A stretch of DNA of 64,000 bases from Austropuccinia psidii (lineage: Eukaryota > Basidiomycota > Pucciniomycetes > Pucciniales > Sphaerophragmiaceae). The notes under the pieces were generated by a model, which had not been told where the DNA came from, made no database searches, and saw only the letters and a list, made by a program, of their open reading frames with translations. The first letter of the stretch is position 1; each line of letters begins with the position of its first letter. The translations under genes were made by a program, and so were the position numbers. Shown in pieces: positions 21,942 through 33,693 of the stretch. The DNA is taken from positions 10,316,975 through 10,380,974 of the forward strand of contig JALGQZ010000011.1 of assembly GCA_023105745.1 (NCBI GenBank), written 5' to 3'.

Positions 21942-24900
21942 ACAGACTAGTATTAATGTAGAAATTGGAAAACTTGATGGAAAGTTAACTAAAATTACAT
22001 CAGATATACTTGAATTAAAGAAAAATGACAAGAAATACCTTGAATTACACCAAGTGACAAATGCCAAACTTGACTCAATTACCAATTCTTGCATAAGAAT
22101 TGAAAACATGTGCCAAGTTCAGCATGAAGAAGATCTTTCCATTTTTAAAATGAATGATCAACTTAAGACTTTGCAAGACCATGTCTTGAAAATAGTTGAG
22201 AACACCAATCAATTTGCTATACACTTAGCAAAAAGTGACAGTGAAAGGCAAAAGTTGAAGAATGAAATAATTGCAAGTGTGGAACAAATTCATAAGAATC
22301 ATGAACCACACATGCCAAGACATTCTACACCTTTAACTGAAGAAAAACTTTCTATTAAAGAAAGTATTACCCCATTCTTAGGAGAAAATGCCTACTCTGC
22401 AAGAGATATTCCCAAAATAGAAGATTGGCCAACATTCTCTGGTGAAGGAGAATACAACCACATTTAATTCATCAGGACTATTGATATGTTTCAAGAAGAC
22501 TTTAATATACCTGATGAAATCATAGTGGGAAAATTACACTGTTTGTTTACCAGAACTGCAAAGAAATGGTATTACAAAATGAGGATTGATCATGGTAAAC
22601 ATGATGTGTCTTGGTGGAAATCTGAAGTGATTATCAAATGGGCCAACAATTCTTGGAGGTTTAAAATGGAAAATGCCTTTGAAAATGCCTTTGAAAATGC
22701 CATTTTTAACTCAGAAAAAGATAAACCACTTACTTGGTTCTTCAAACAAAAAGACAGATTATCAGCCTTACAACCAGATATGTCTGACACTATGATTAAT
22801 ATGAAAATATTAAGAAAGTGTGGAGGAGAATTGGAACATGCTATCAAAAGCAGATGTGTAGAACCCTGTTCAACAGAAGACTACATTAATGCTATGGAAG
22901 ATATCATTGCCAGAACAAGAATTGGTAAAGCTTGGTCTAAAATCCCAACAGAATCCAAGATGACCTCTAAGATTCCCAGAGAGGAAAGAAGACCAGAAAG
23001 ACCTGTCTTTAAGTGTCATAAATGTGGAAGTACTTCACATTTAGCCAACACTTGTCCTAAGAAGACAAAGATCAATGAAGTTCAAGTCATTGAAGAAATT
23101 CAGTGTACTGAAGAGAAAGAGGAGTCTGATCAAGATTCTGCAGTCTCTGAAGATACACCAGTGGAGGACTATCCCATTGAGAACATTTCAGCTTTCTTTG
23201 AGGTCACAGAAGTCCATAACCACTTGCCACAGTACAGTGAGGATTGCTGCAACCTGATCAATATCCAAGATGCCAGAATGTGTAAAACAAAACCTGCTAG
23301 AGGAAAGGGTTATACTGCTGGGGCATCCTGTATCACATCAGTTCTGATAAGTGATATTGAAGCCAAAGTAAATTTGGATACAGGGGCATTTTGCACTTGT
23401 GTGGGCAAAGATTATCTCCAAATTATACTTCCTGAATGGAAAAACCATCTACTACCAATAGAAGGTGTACAATTTAGTAGTTCCAGTAACAATATGTACC
23501 CCTTGGGTATATTAGACACTAATCTTGTATTCCCACACCCAGCAGGAAGTGTAAGAATGAAAACTGAAATTGTTGTAATGGATAATTGCACATCTCAGCA
23601 CATCATTCTTGGAAATGATTACTTGAATATCTATGGTATTGACATCAATAACCATAAAGACAGATATTTCACAATTGGGGATAACAAAAGACAAAAATTT
23701 TCTTTTTCCAATATGCCAAAACAAATATCTGTAGTATCTTCTGTCAAAGATACTTATAAAGATGAATTTGTGTCTAATCAACTTGTTGAAGCACAGATTA
23801 ATCCATCTTTGTCACCAAAAATGAGGAATGAACTTATTGACGTGTTATACACATACAATACTGCATTTGCCTCTGATAATGAACCATTAGGTGCTATAAG
23901 AGGACATGAGGTTGATATTACTCTTAATATTGACAGACCATATCCCCCAGTACTTAGAAGACCAGCTTATCCAGCCAGTCCCAGAGCTAGAGAAGCCTTG
24001 GAGAAACATATCCAAGAGTTAATTCAACTTGGTGTACTAAGGAAAGTAGGCCATAATGAGGAGGTTGAGGTGACAACACCTGTTATCATTGCTTGGCATA
24101 ATGATAAGTCAAGGATGGTTGGTGATTTTAGAGCTTTGAATACCTACACAGTTCCAGATAGGTATCCAATCCCCAGAATCCAAGAAACCTTGACTCAATT
24201 ATCCAAAGCCAAGTATATAACATCAATGGATGCATTGAAAGGCTTCCATCAAAATGTTTTGATGCCTAAAGCTAAGAAATTACTTACAATTATCACTCAC
24301 TGTGGTATTTTTGAGTATCTTAGAATGCCATTTGGCATTAAAAATGCTCCATCCCATTATCAAAGGATGATGAACACCATCTTTCCTACAGAATTGTCTG
24401 AAGGATGGCTTATCATTTATATTGATGATATTATCATATGTTCTGATTCATGGTCTTTGCACCTTGAAAGACTTTCAAGAGTACTTCATAAAGTTGCAGA
24501 AGTGAACATGAAAATTTCACTTAAGAAATGCAATTTTGGTTTTGAAGAACTCAAAGCATTAGGACATATTGTTTCTGGTTTAAGCTTGGGTATTGATAAA
24601 AACAAAGTAGCAGCAGTGTTACTTAAACCAATACCCCAGAATAAAGAAGAAATGATGTCTTTTCTTGGGTTTGCCAGTTACTGTAGGCAACACCTGAAAG
24701 ACTTTGCAATTCTAGCCAAGTCACTTTATAGAATCTGTGATCAACAGACTGTATTTGAGATGACACAGGAAAGAATTAAAGCTTATGAGAAGATAAGGAA
24801 AGCCCTTACATAAGCACCTTTACTCCTCATGCCTGACTAGAATATTCCCTTTAAGTTGTACATTGATGCATGTGGAGATGGACTAGGGGCAGCCCTACAT

Positions 24901-26852
24901 CAAGTCCAGATTATTGATGACAAACCTACAGAAGGACCAGTTTGTTATATCTCAAGACAAATCAAACCAACAGAAGCCAGATATGGTGCAAGCCAAATGG
25001 AGTGCTTATGCTTAGTATGGGCACTTGAGAAACTACACTATTATCTTGATGGCAGTGGTTTTGAAGTGATAACTGACTGTAATTCAGTGAAATCACTTCT
25101 TAACATGAAAACTCCCAACAGACATATGTTGAGATGGCAAATATCCATTCAAGAATATAGAGGAAACATGACTATAGTTCATAAAGCAGGAAACATTCAC
25201 AATAATGCTGATGGACTTAGTAGATGGGCTTTAGCCAACACTCCTGATAACCCAGCTTATGTACCTTTGGAAGCTGAACCACAGATTCCAATTGAAGGAA
25301 TCAACATAACTGATATTGGGACTGAATTCTTTGAAGAGGTCAGGGAATCTTATAAACAAGACAAGAATTGCCATATCTTGACTTCTTTATTAGATAAAGA
25401 CTGCAAAGATATATCTTTAGTTAATGCACTTGATGAAGTTTGGAAAAATTCCTATTCTGACGGAAGATTTCACTTGTTTGATGGGATTATTTATCATAGA
25501 ACAAAACATTCTTGTGTGATGACACTGTGTAGTAGATTACTTATCAATACCATTCTTCATGAATGTCATGATAGTATCTACTCTGGACACCTGTCAGAAG
25601 ACAGAACACTTGAAAAAGTGAAGAACTGTGCATGGTGGCCATCTTGGAGGAAAGAAACCATTGAATATTGCCATACCTAAACAGGAGCACAGGCAAGAAA
25701 TTTGGATTGATGATCCATATTCAAGAACGAAAATCCCCTTGGGAAGTTGTTCACATGGATTGGGTCACAGCGCTTCCTCCAAGTGGTGACAGAAGTTATA
25801 ATGCTTGTTTAGTCATTGTAGACAGATATAGCAAAACTCCCATATTCTTACCATGTCATAAAGATGACACTGCTATGGATACAGCTCTTCTTTTATGGAG
25901 TAGAGTTATTTCTCATACAGGATTATTTAAGAATATCATAAGTGACAGAGATCCCAAGTTCACATCTGCACTTTGGACCAATCTTCATAGATTGTTTGGG
26001 ACTAAGTTATCATTCTCTACAGCATATCACCCTCAAACAGATGGGCTAGCAGAGAGGATGATTCAGACTTTTGAAGACATGATCAGGAGATTCTGTGCTT
26101 ATGGATTAGAATTCAAAGACTCAGATGGCTTTACCCATGACTGGTGCACTCTGATACCTGCATTAGAATTGGCATACAAGACATCAGTCCATTCTTCCAC
26201 AGGACAAACTCCTGCTATGTTAGAGAAAGGATGGAATCCAAGACTCCCAGCAGACACACTGAGGAAAGACTTGATTGACATTCATCCTACAGCTTCCAGC
26301 TTCAAGATAATGCTTGATAAAGTGAAACATCATGCAAAACAAAGTATGGATGATGCTTTTGATTATGCAAAACAGAAGTGGGAAAACAGTCATAAAGTAC
26401 CAGACTTCAAAGTAGGGGACTTAGTTTTAGTTTCAACTTTGAATTTTAATAATATCAAAGGCCCAAAGAAACTTAAAGATTATTATGTAGGACCTTTTGT
26501 TATTGTTGCTTTACATGGAACCAATGCAGTTCAAGTGGAATTGAGTGGTGAATTGGAAAATAAACACCCCACCTTTCCAGTCAGCTTGATAAAGCCTTAT
26601 CAACCGGCTGATAAAGAATTGTTTCCTTTAAGAAACCCAACTCCTTTAACTGTACCACCTGTGGAACAGAATGAAGACAAAAAGATAAAGAAAGTCATTA
26701 AAGAAAGGAGACTTAGGGGTAAAAATCAAAGAGAATATCTTGTCAGATATAGAAATCCAGTACATGAAGATGAATGGATGGCAGAATCAGAAATACCTGA
26801 CTCAGATAAACTCTTAAGAAGATTTAGACATGAAAGAAGGCCACAAGCCTAA
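21937..26852 (+). pseudogene. Element B gag-pol, second part
   Basis: This continues gag in the same frame as before the A insertion: a coiled-coil-like segment, a capsid core (IEDWPTFSGEGEYNH), the knuckle [14 protein letters not shown] from 23014, protease DTG at 23377, RT YIDD at 24418 and RNase [11 protein letters not shown] near 24860. Integrase and a chromodomain-like end (YLVRYRN, then DEWMAESEI) run to 26852. Lesions are TAA at 22465, TAA at 24811, TAG at 24838 and a 20-bp deletion near 25677 that removes one of the two finger cysteines (TCDRC in A) and shifts the frame. The product resembles A's polyprotein along its whole length but is clearly a separate family. Confidence 0.9.
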
Positions 26853-26952
26853 ATATGTCTATAAATGTGCTTTAAATTACTTGATCTGAGTGATGTGAAG
26901 AGGTTGGACAGTGGACATTACCCCCCTTTGGGGCCTTATTCTTTTATCACTG

Positions 26953-26992
26953 ATAAAATTGTAGTACAATTTTATTTTTTGGTGGGAGGGAA
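26953..26992 (+). other. Hairpin, T run and polypurine tract before 3' LTR, element B
   Basis: ATAAAATTGT-AGT-ACAATTTTAT forms a perfect 10-bp stem, followed by Ts and GGTGGGAGGGAA (26981-26992) next to the LTR. Stem bases differ from those in A but pairing is kept. Confidence 0.75.
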
Positions 26993-28581
26993 TGTGAGCC
27001 TTGAGGTATATTTTACATACCCAAATAGGCCACAATTATCTTAAAAAGAAATTTTGAATTATGCATAACTCATAAGTCATGCATATATCCAAAATTCATC
27101 ATTTTCAATTTCAGAAAAGATGAATAACTTTTTATTGAGTAAGTAAATCCATGGATTTAAGACCAGATTTGGATTCTACACAAAAATTCACCTAGGGTAG
27201 CCCCATAGAATGAATAAGTTCAATTTAAGTATTTGAGGTGGTAAAATGGAAAATACTTCAATACCACATCATTAATACCACATAAAAGATCCGTGAAAAG
27301 TTTTGTTTTTGTTGATTTTAAGCCAAAATAATGGGAAAGTGAGAAATCCCATGTTATATATACACTAAGAATAGTGTTATGCATGTTTTGAGCACTTAAT
27401 ATCATGGTATTCTTACATGGACTTTTGGTACACCCATAGTGGATATCTCACTTGGAGCTTAAATTTCTATTTTTACGTGAAAAATAAGCAAGGGGGACAA
27501 AAGACATCAAAGAGAGCCAGGGTACCCAACTTCTGGGGACTCAGAGGCGTGGATAGCTCCAAAGCTTGGTTCCATGGCTGATCTTGACCCAATTGGTAAA
27601 CTAAACCTCTTTAAAAGAATTACAGTTTTACTAGTAAAATTAAACGTTTTACTTACAGTCCATTTTTGACCATTCTACGTGAAACACTGAATCTTCAAAA
27701 ATTCACAGTAATTAAAACCTGTGATGAAATTAGAAATAACATTGATAACTTTGAGAAATCAATGATTATTTTGGAATAAAAGAAGATTTACTGATGTTAC
27801 TCCTTTTATTCTTAACCATATTGGGGTTGGTAGTCACGTAAAAGCATCAATTATGTAATTATGATAATCTTACGTGACAACAAATGATGCAATCAATAAT
27901 CCAAAAAGGTTTTCTTGTTTTCTCACTCACTGGTTTTTCAGTTTGCTCCATGGCACGCCTCTGTGAGCTGTTGTTGACTTAAAAGAAGCCTCTTCTTGCT
28001 GTTTTTTCCGCATCATCATCATCTTATTAATCATTTATATCAGTATTACCAACAAGTAAGTATTAGTTAAAACTTTTCTTAAGCGTTTTATTCTTTCAGA
28101 ATCAATCAGAAAGACGTGAAATCATAGAAATCAACTATATATTGTTGTAATACATTTATAAATTCATTTTGATCCTCTAAATCCACAATTCTACGTCAAA
28201 TCTCTCTATCTTATCTTTCAATAAGTTCTTTGGAATATTAGTGAGTGATTTATCTTTAATTCTTAAAGTTTTTCTCTAGTAATAGTTTTCTTCAAGGATT
28301 AGCTTTATAATTATTCTTGCAAAAGATAATTATATATTAAAATAATTTTATTATTTTAATAAAAGAAGGTTTTGTTATTAAATTCTTCTTGTAATTGATT
28401 CTTGTAGACAATTACTTGCTCACTGTTAAGATCACTAGTAGTTCTTAACACGTGAAAGAAATAATTCTTTAATTCTTTAATTGTGGTTATAATAATATTT
28501 TATTATTATATTTCATAAGAACAGACATAGTACTGTTGATTAATAGTAATATTATCATCAGTTTCATAGTCACATCTTACA
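26993..28581 (+). repeat. Element B 3' LTR with internal deletion
   Basis: 1,589 bp against 1,928 bp for the left LTR. After CTCTTT near 27614 it jumps to sequence matching 8896, a 339-bp loss inside U3. Ends and duplication are intact, so the deletion happened after insertion or was in only one LTR. Confidence 0.92.
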
Positions 28582-28586
28582 GATCT
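28582..28586. repeat. Target-site duplication of element B, right copy (GATCT)
   Basis: Exact repeat of 7931-7935. The transposase frame of the host runs through it. Confidence 0.95.
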
Positions 28587-29196
28587 AAAGCATCTCTTAC
28601 AAATCATATCTGATACCATAATTCCCTCATCATGGACAAGAGTACCCTGCAAAATGGGTTCCCCCTCTCATGGTAGTTTGAAAGCCGCTGAATGGGCTGT
28701 CTTATACATGGTCTATATTCCATTTTTAATTCTCAGTCAACAGATGTTGTTAGATCAACACAAGAATGCCAACACACAAAGAAAGAGGGGTCAATCAGAA
28801 GAACTTGCAAACAAACTAACCAAGAGTACATTCCATTTGATTAGTGTTATCAACATTGCCACAGGTTGGACTGTTTCAACAGATGATGCAAATGCATTTG
28901 CTGAACATTTGAAAACTTTATGCCTTTCCAATCAGCACCTGTCCCCAAATAAAACAAGTAAACCAAATAATCATTTTGCTGATCATATTCCCAAACTCTT
29001 CCAATGTTGGGGCCCAGCACAAGCCTCAGCCACATGGGGTTATGAGCGCTTGATTGGAGTATTTGCAAAGATGCCAACAAATAACAAAATATGTACGTCA
29101 ATTAATAAGATCAATTTCTTCACAGTGATTAAACACATGACACCAGGGCAATTCTTATGTGACTGGTTAGCCAGTCACTTAATGTGTCCTGTCTGA
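28587..29196 (+). pseudogene. Plavaka-type transposase, middle part
   Basis: The frame interrupted at 7935 resumes and reads IIPSSWTRVPCKMG, then SHGSLKAAEWAVLYMVYIPF, a hallmark of Plavaka transposases (SHGKLKADQWR type). Next come INIATGWTVSTDDANAFAEH and NHFADHIPKLFQCWGPAQAS, then TWGYERLIGVFAKMPTNNKI. After about 29098 the reading no longer looks like the family, and the expected continuation appears only at about 32093. A possible splice donor (GTACGT) lies at 29095. The stop at 29196 is probably not the true end. Confidence 0.75.
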
Positions 29197-29585
29197 GACT
29201 TGAAAATGGCTTTTAATTTGAAATGAATATAAATAAGATATAATTATAAGATGACCTAAGACAAGTCCAAATATTACCTGCATGAACTTCAGTATTAGAT
29301 TCTTCTTTTACAACAAAATTAGCTCAATATATGATTAAAAGAACCTTTCATAATTTAACAATAATATTTGCAAAGAAAATTACATGAAGCAGAAGTGGGT
29401 TATTTCAGTATCTTGAGCAGCATCCTTTTCTTCTCAAGCACCTATTATTCAGAACTTCCCCCCCTTTGAAATGTTTGAGAGATCAATAAATATTGTATAA
29501 TTTGTGTTTATAGAGTCAAAAAGAAATAAAGTTTCATTTTCCCTTTGAATATGCATATTCATGGAATTAGAGGGGTGCTGTTTCC
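29197..29585. other. No gene recognised
   Basis: Plain AT-rich sequence between the transposase fragment and the minisatellite. I see no motif. Confidence 0.4.
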
Positions 29586-29873
29586 AACAACCCCCCAAAG
29601 CCATATGTAAAAGGCCATGAGGTTGTTTGCATCAGCTAGCTCAAACAACCTCCTCAAAACAGTGGCAAAAGTATGGGGGTTGCTTGCATTAGCTAGTGAA
29701 AACAACCCTCCAAAACTGGCTGAAAAAAGGCGGGGGATTGTTTGCATCAGTTTCTGCAAACAACCCCTGAGACAAGCAGTAAAATGCCAGGGGGTTGTTT
29801 GCATCAGCTAGCACAAACAACCCCCCAAAACTGGCTGTAAAACACCAGGGGGCTGTGAACACCAGCCTCTGCA
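29586..29873. repeat. Minisatellite, five units of 57-58 bp
   Basis: Units start at 29586, 29644, 29701, 29759 and 29816, each opening with AACAACC. Each unit contains a GGGGGTTGTT-like block that is the inverted complement of its own start (AACAACCCCC), so every unit can fold on itself. Units are diverged but of constant length. Open frames across it are by-products of the repeat. Confidence 0.8.
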
Positions 29874-29999
29874 GTGTTTGGATATTGCAGGTGGGCCCTG
29901 GCAGCACCAGTCAAGCAAAACACTGAGGCATAATGGGTGGTTTCTCTGTACAATGGGAAAGGCCCCCATGGATCTTAGCAAGGAATGCCTCATTGCCTG

Positions 30000-30085
30000 C
30001 CACATGGGTGATTTGAACCCATGGCAAAGTGAGCAAGTAGTGCAGATGCAAGGCTTACCAGCTAAGAGAGGAACAATTGGATATT
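30000..30085 (-). other. tRNA-like promoter boxes, possible SINE relic
   Basis: On the minus strand TTAGCTGGTAAGC (about 30058-30070) resembles a tRNA A box. GGGTTCAAATCACCC (about 30008-30022), about 40 nt further on, resembles a B box with a paired arm (TGGGT/ACCCA). The rest does not fold into a normal tRNA. This could be the head of a tRNA-derived short element or a decayed tRNA gene. Confidence 0.3.
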
Positions 30086-30104
30086 GTCAGCTCATCCACA
30101 ATTT

Positions 30105-31060
30105 TGAATTAGTTTTTTTGAAAAAAAAATGGTATTAGTTTTTTTCAAATCAACTATATTTGTACTAGTTTTTTTTCAAATAAACTATTTTTGTGCTAGT
30201 TTTTTTTCAAAACTATTTTTGCACCAGTTTTTTTTCGAAAAAATATTTTTGTACTAGTTTTTTGCACTTGTTTTTTCCAAAAAACCATTGTAGTATTTTT
30301 TTTAGAAAAGCTGCTTTTTTGATTAGTTTTTTCCAATTAACTTTTTGCTTACTAGTATTTTCAAAAAAGTGTTTTTTTCATATGTTTCACTATTCTTCCC
30401 AGGTTCTTTTAAAAAACCTTTTTTCAAATAGTTTTGCAAAAACAAAGTTTAACTAATTTTTTTCGTAAATGACTTTTTGGAAAGAAGGTAGTTTTTTGGA
30501 AAAAGAACAATTTTTTCAATGTTACTCTTTTTTTTGTCAACAAAACCAGCTAAATTTTCACATAAAAACACTTTTTTGTAATTTCAGAAGCAAAATTGAT
30601 TTTTCTAGGAAAGCCTTCCCAAGTAACTTTTTATTTTGAAAATGCTGTTTTTTCCTCAAAAATATAGATTTCTTTCAAAAGAACCTTTTTTCAAAAAAAC
30701 TAAGAATTCCAAAACTATTTTTTCAACAAGAAAATATTTTTCTGTTCAAAGATGTTATTTCTTTTTGAATAGAACTACATTTTTCAGAAAATCTATTCTT
30801 TTTTCAAACAAAACTGTGACCTCCCAAAATACTTTTTCAAAGAGTCATTTCTTTGCAAAAGACCTAATTTCTCTCAAAACCTGTAATTTTATTCAAACTG
30901 AATCATTTGATTTAAAACTCTAACTTTGAAACAAGAAACAAATATTTTTGCAAAAAAAAACCATGAAATTCAACTTAAGAAAACAAGATTTTTCTACTAA
31001 GTAAAATGTTCTTTCAGAAAACTCTGATTTTTATAGAAAAGAAAAAATAATTTTTTTATC
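30105..31060. repeat. Degenerate T-rich tandem repeat tract
   Basis: From about 30105 to 30300 there are copies of a roughly 30-40 bp pattern (TACTAG, a run of T, CAAA, ACTATTTTTG). It fades into irregular T and A runs up to about 31060. The long open frames here are rich in Phe, Lys and Ser and reflect only the repeats. Confidence 0.6.
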
Positions 31061-32089
31061 AAAAATACTTTTGAAAGATGATTCTCATCATTACCTAAAG
31101 TAAAAGACCTGTCTTATCCAAAAATTAACTTCAGAAACCCTTTTTTGCACTCAAAAAAATATTAAAATCCATAAGGAATCCTAGACTATCACTGACTTTA
31201 TAAGATTTGAAAATTATGATGGCATTATTCAACAATAAAATTTGTAGTTCTCATAGAAAAACTAACTTTTAATTTCTTTTGATCACACCTAAATCCAAAA
31301 ATACTATTTATCAATCTTTCATAAAGAAATTAATTCACATGCATGGAGAACATTATATTTTGGATCAGAAAATTCCTAATTTGTGACTTCTTTTATTTAT
31401 ACAATTCACCAAAAATCAGAACAGTATTAAATTTATAGCATCTATTTATTTATTTCTTGCTTCAAACTATTTGTGACATTCAAAACAAGGTTATTCTCCT
31501 CCATTCCTTGAGCATATCACTTAATTTACTTTCAGTGATCTTAATAAGTACTCTTCTCTTCTATAGATTCAATTTGGTTCTCTTAAGAGGTTGAGAATTT
31601 CTTTTTTTTCAGTTTCCTTGAAAAAATATAAATACTAAATTAAGTATATTTTAAGAACACAAATGGGATTAACATTTATTATCTAATGTATAATTTCTTC
31701 ATTTATGTCAGATACTCTTGTAAATTATTCTTATTGAAAATCACTGACCATTCTGTAAATTAAATGAAGTGAAAGCCTACTTGTGGAAAGTCTAAACCTC
31801 TAGAATAAAGGTAAGTGAAATTTGTATTTTTGGAAATTTTTAATGTTGGATGCTTTTATCATTATAATCAAGTCCTTCTCTTGAGATAAATTAAAACACT
31901 GTATTTTCACCTAATAAGAATAAAAAATGAATATTCCAGTGATATCAGGGTAAAAAGAAAGTCACAAATTAAGAACAAACAATGTATGCCAAAGCTCTGT
32001 CCTGCTCATAATGTGTGACTGGCCAGAAAGTTACACCAAAAATGCCCTGGTGTGAACTGAATAAGACTAACTTCTTGCAACTCTGAATA
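31061..32089. other. AT-rich stretch, no gene recognised
   Basis: No convincing ORF or repeat. It lies between two parts of the same transposase gene, so it belongs either to a large intron or to an inserted non-coding element. Confidence 0.4.
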
Positions 32090-32092
32090 CAT

Positions 32093-32751
32093 GATTTAGA
32101 TAAAGCCTTACTTCAACATATCTGTCAATGTTCCAACCTTTCTGTTCTCCTGAAATCCCCATCCGTCCTATGTGAAATAAAACAACTTTTCAAATCACAG
32201 CCGCCTGCCCTGTTCAATTACCAAAAACATAACAAACCATCCAACCATGACCAAGAAGATTATTGTTGCCTGGTTGAGTACTTACAGAATTTTCATTCCA
32301 CAAGGGAAATAGTTGAATGGATCAGCTTAGACACTACCATACAATCCACAAGTCATCCCACTTCAAGGATTTCCTCACCTTGGTATTTTCCAGTTTCAAA
32401 CATTAATATTGGGAACAATATATTTTCAACTGAATCCAAAAATTTCAGCAACATTGTGATATGTTTTCTGAGGGGAAACTCACAACGTTTTGGTGTTATT
32501 CATAGCATTTTTAAAGTCTCTGAGCCATCTTGCATCCTGAAAAATAACTTTCTAATATAAAAACTTTGAAGATTGATGTGAATTTCTTACCAGATTGGCC
32601 GCATCTCAATATTTATAAAGCTGTTGGTTTTGATGATGTAAAATTGATTATATCTGAAGACGAAATAGAAGGTAACTGTGGATTGTATTATAACAAATTT
32701 ATGTCATGTGGACTTCTTGTAATGATAAAACTGTTACTTCATGATATTTAG
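32093..32751 (+). pseudogene. Plavaka-type transposase, C-terminal part
   Basis: An open frame of about 155 codons (about 32093-32560) begins HDLDKALLQHICQCSNLSVLL. It resembles the block that follows TNNKI in this family (METTML..FC..ANL). It continues with a C-terminal domain (FSNIVICFLRGNSQRFGVIHSIFKV in two halves). After a stop near 32560 and a frame change, 32566-32751 reads IDVNFLPDWPHLNIYKAVGF and IISEDEIEGNCGLYYNKF and ends in TAG at 32749-32751. These last bases belong to the target duplication of element D. Assignment is by order and weak similarity. Confidence 0.55.
32747..32751. repeat. Target-site duplication of element D, left copy (TTTAG)
   Basis: TTTAG precedes the left LTR of D and is repeated at 53075-53079. 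Confidence 0.93.
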
Positions 32752-33693
32752 TGTGAACCTTTGAGATATGACCACATACCCAAAAAGGTCACAAGAAATA
32801 TTTTATATAATTATACATTAAAAATAAGTACCTTAAAAACTATAAAAATACCATAAATCGGTACAAAATTTGGTTTAACTTAAAAACCAATGAATAAACA
32901 TGTGAAATAAATTACGCCATTGGATTCCCCATGGTAAAATACACATATACAATTTTTATGGCATATCTGTAAAGTCAATATTTAATAAGTTATAAGTAAT
33001 AATACCTTATAAAAACCACAAATCCTTTCTTATTTCAAATCCTAATGAAACAAAATGTAAAATAAATGGTACCATTGGATTATCCATAAAGGTCCACACA
33101 TAAAACATTTCATAAGCTAAGCTTCAAAACCAATACTTAAGGAATTAACCTGAATATATGCACTTTTTTGGTCAATGCATATGTTCAAGGATTTTAGCTA
33201 ATATCTCTTGAATTATACATGATAGAGTGATGAACCAAAAATAAAGTCATCAAATAATTACTGTAGGAACACAGATATGAAGTTTATTTCACAGGTTATA
33301 AACAAGGTTAAAATCTGTAAGGAATTATTGATTAAAATCAACAGAGCTGTTGACCACTTTGTTGTGAAAGTGGTCCAACCTTAGAAAACAATAGACAGTT
33401 GAATTCTACTAGTTCATTCGTGAAGAATTATGTATTTTTTATTATAATATTCAAGGTATAACCCCTTGAAATCATATTTTGAAGTTTAAAATATTAAATT
33501 TTGACAGAAAAGATGAGTTACAAGAAAAATCATCAAAAATAGAATATTGATGATGTAATGAAATGCTCTTGGCAGAATAATAAGGTCATGCCAAGCTATC
33601 AGAATTCACTCTCTGAATTGCTGTAGCTTGAAAATTTTAAAAGGTATTAAGAATCAAAATTTGAGCTTAATTTGATCATTTATGATCACACAC
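32752..33693 (+). repeat. Element D 5' LTR, left piece
   Basis: First 942 bp of the LTR, matching the right LTR from 51086. It is cut by element C. The last five bases (CACAC) are the left copy of C's duplication. Confidence 0.93.
33689..33693. repeat. Target-site duplication of element C, left copy (CACAC)
   Basis: CACAC directly before C's left LTR, repeated at 43395-43399. Confidence 0.94.

Larger units (their letters stand above)
7936..28581 (+). mobile_element. Element B: Ty3/Gypsy retrotransposon, interrupted by element A
   Basis: It is bounded by LTRs 7936-9863 and 26993-28581 with a perfect GATCT duplication. Without element A (11244-21936 plus one copy of its duplication) it would be about 9.9 kb. 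The inside holds a priming site, the overlapping ORFX and gag-pol frames, and a hairpin plus purine tract before the right LTR. Apart from one 339-bp deletion the LTRs are similar; by eye they differ by roughly 1-2 %, so insertion is older than that of A. Gag-pol is broken by stops at 10984, 22465, 24811 and 24838 and by a 20-bp deletion in the integrase, so the copy cannot move by itself. Confidence 0.93.

Noticed and set aside
29586..29873. CRISPR-like repeat array
   Set aside because: Units are directly adjacent without unique spacers, diverged, and in a eukaryotic-type context.
30193..30923. Two Phe/Lys-rich ORFs of 87 and 95 codons
   Set aside because: They lie in the T-rich repeat tract and mirror homopolymer runs.
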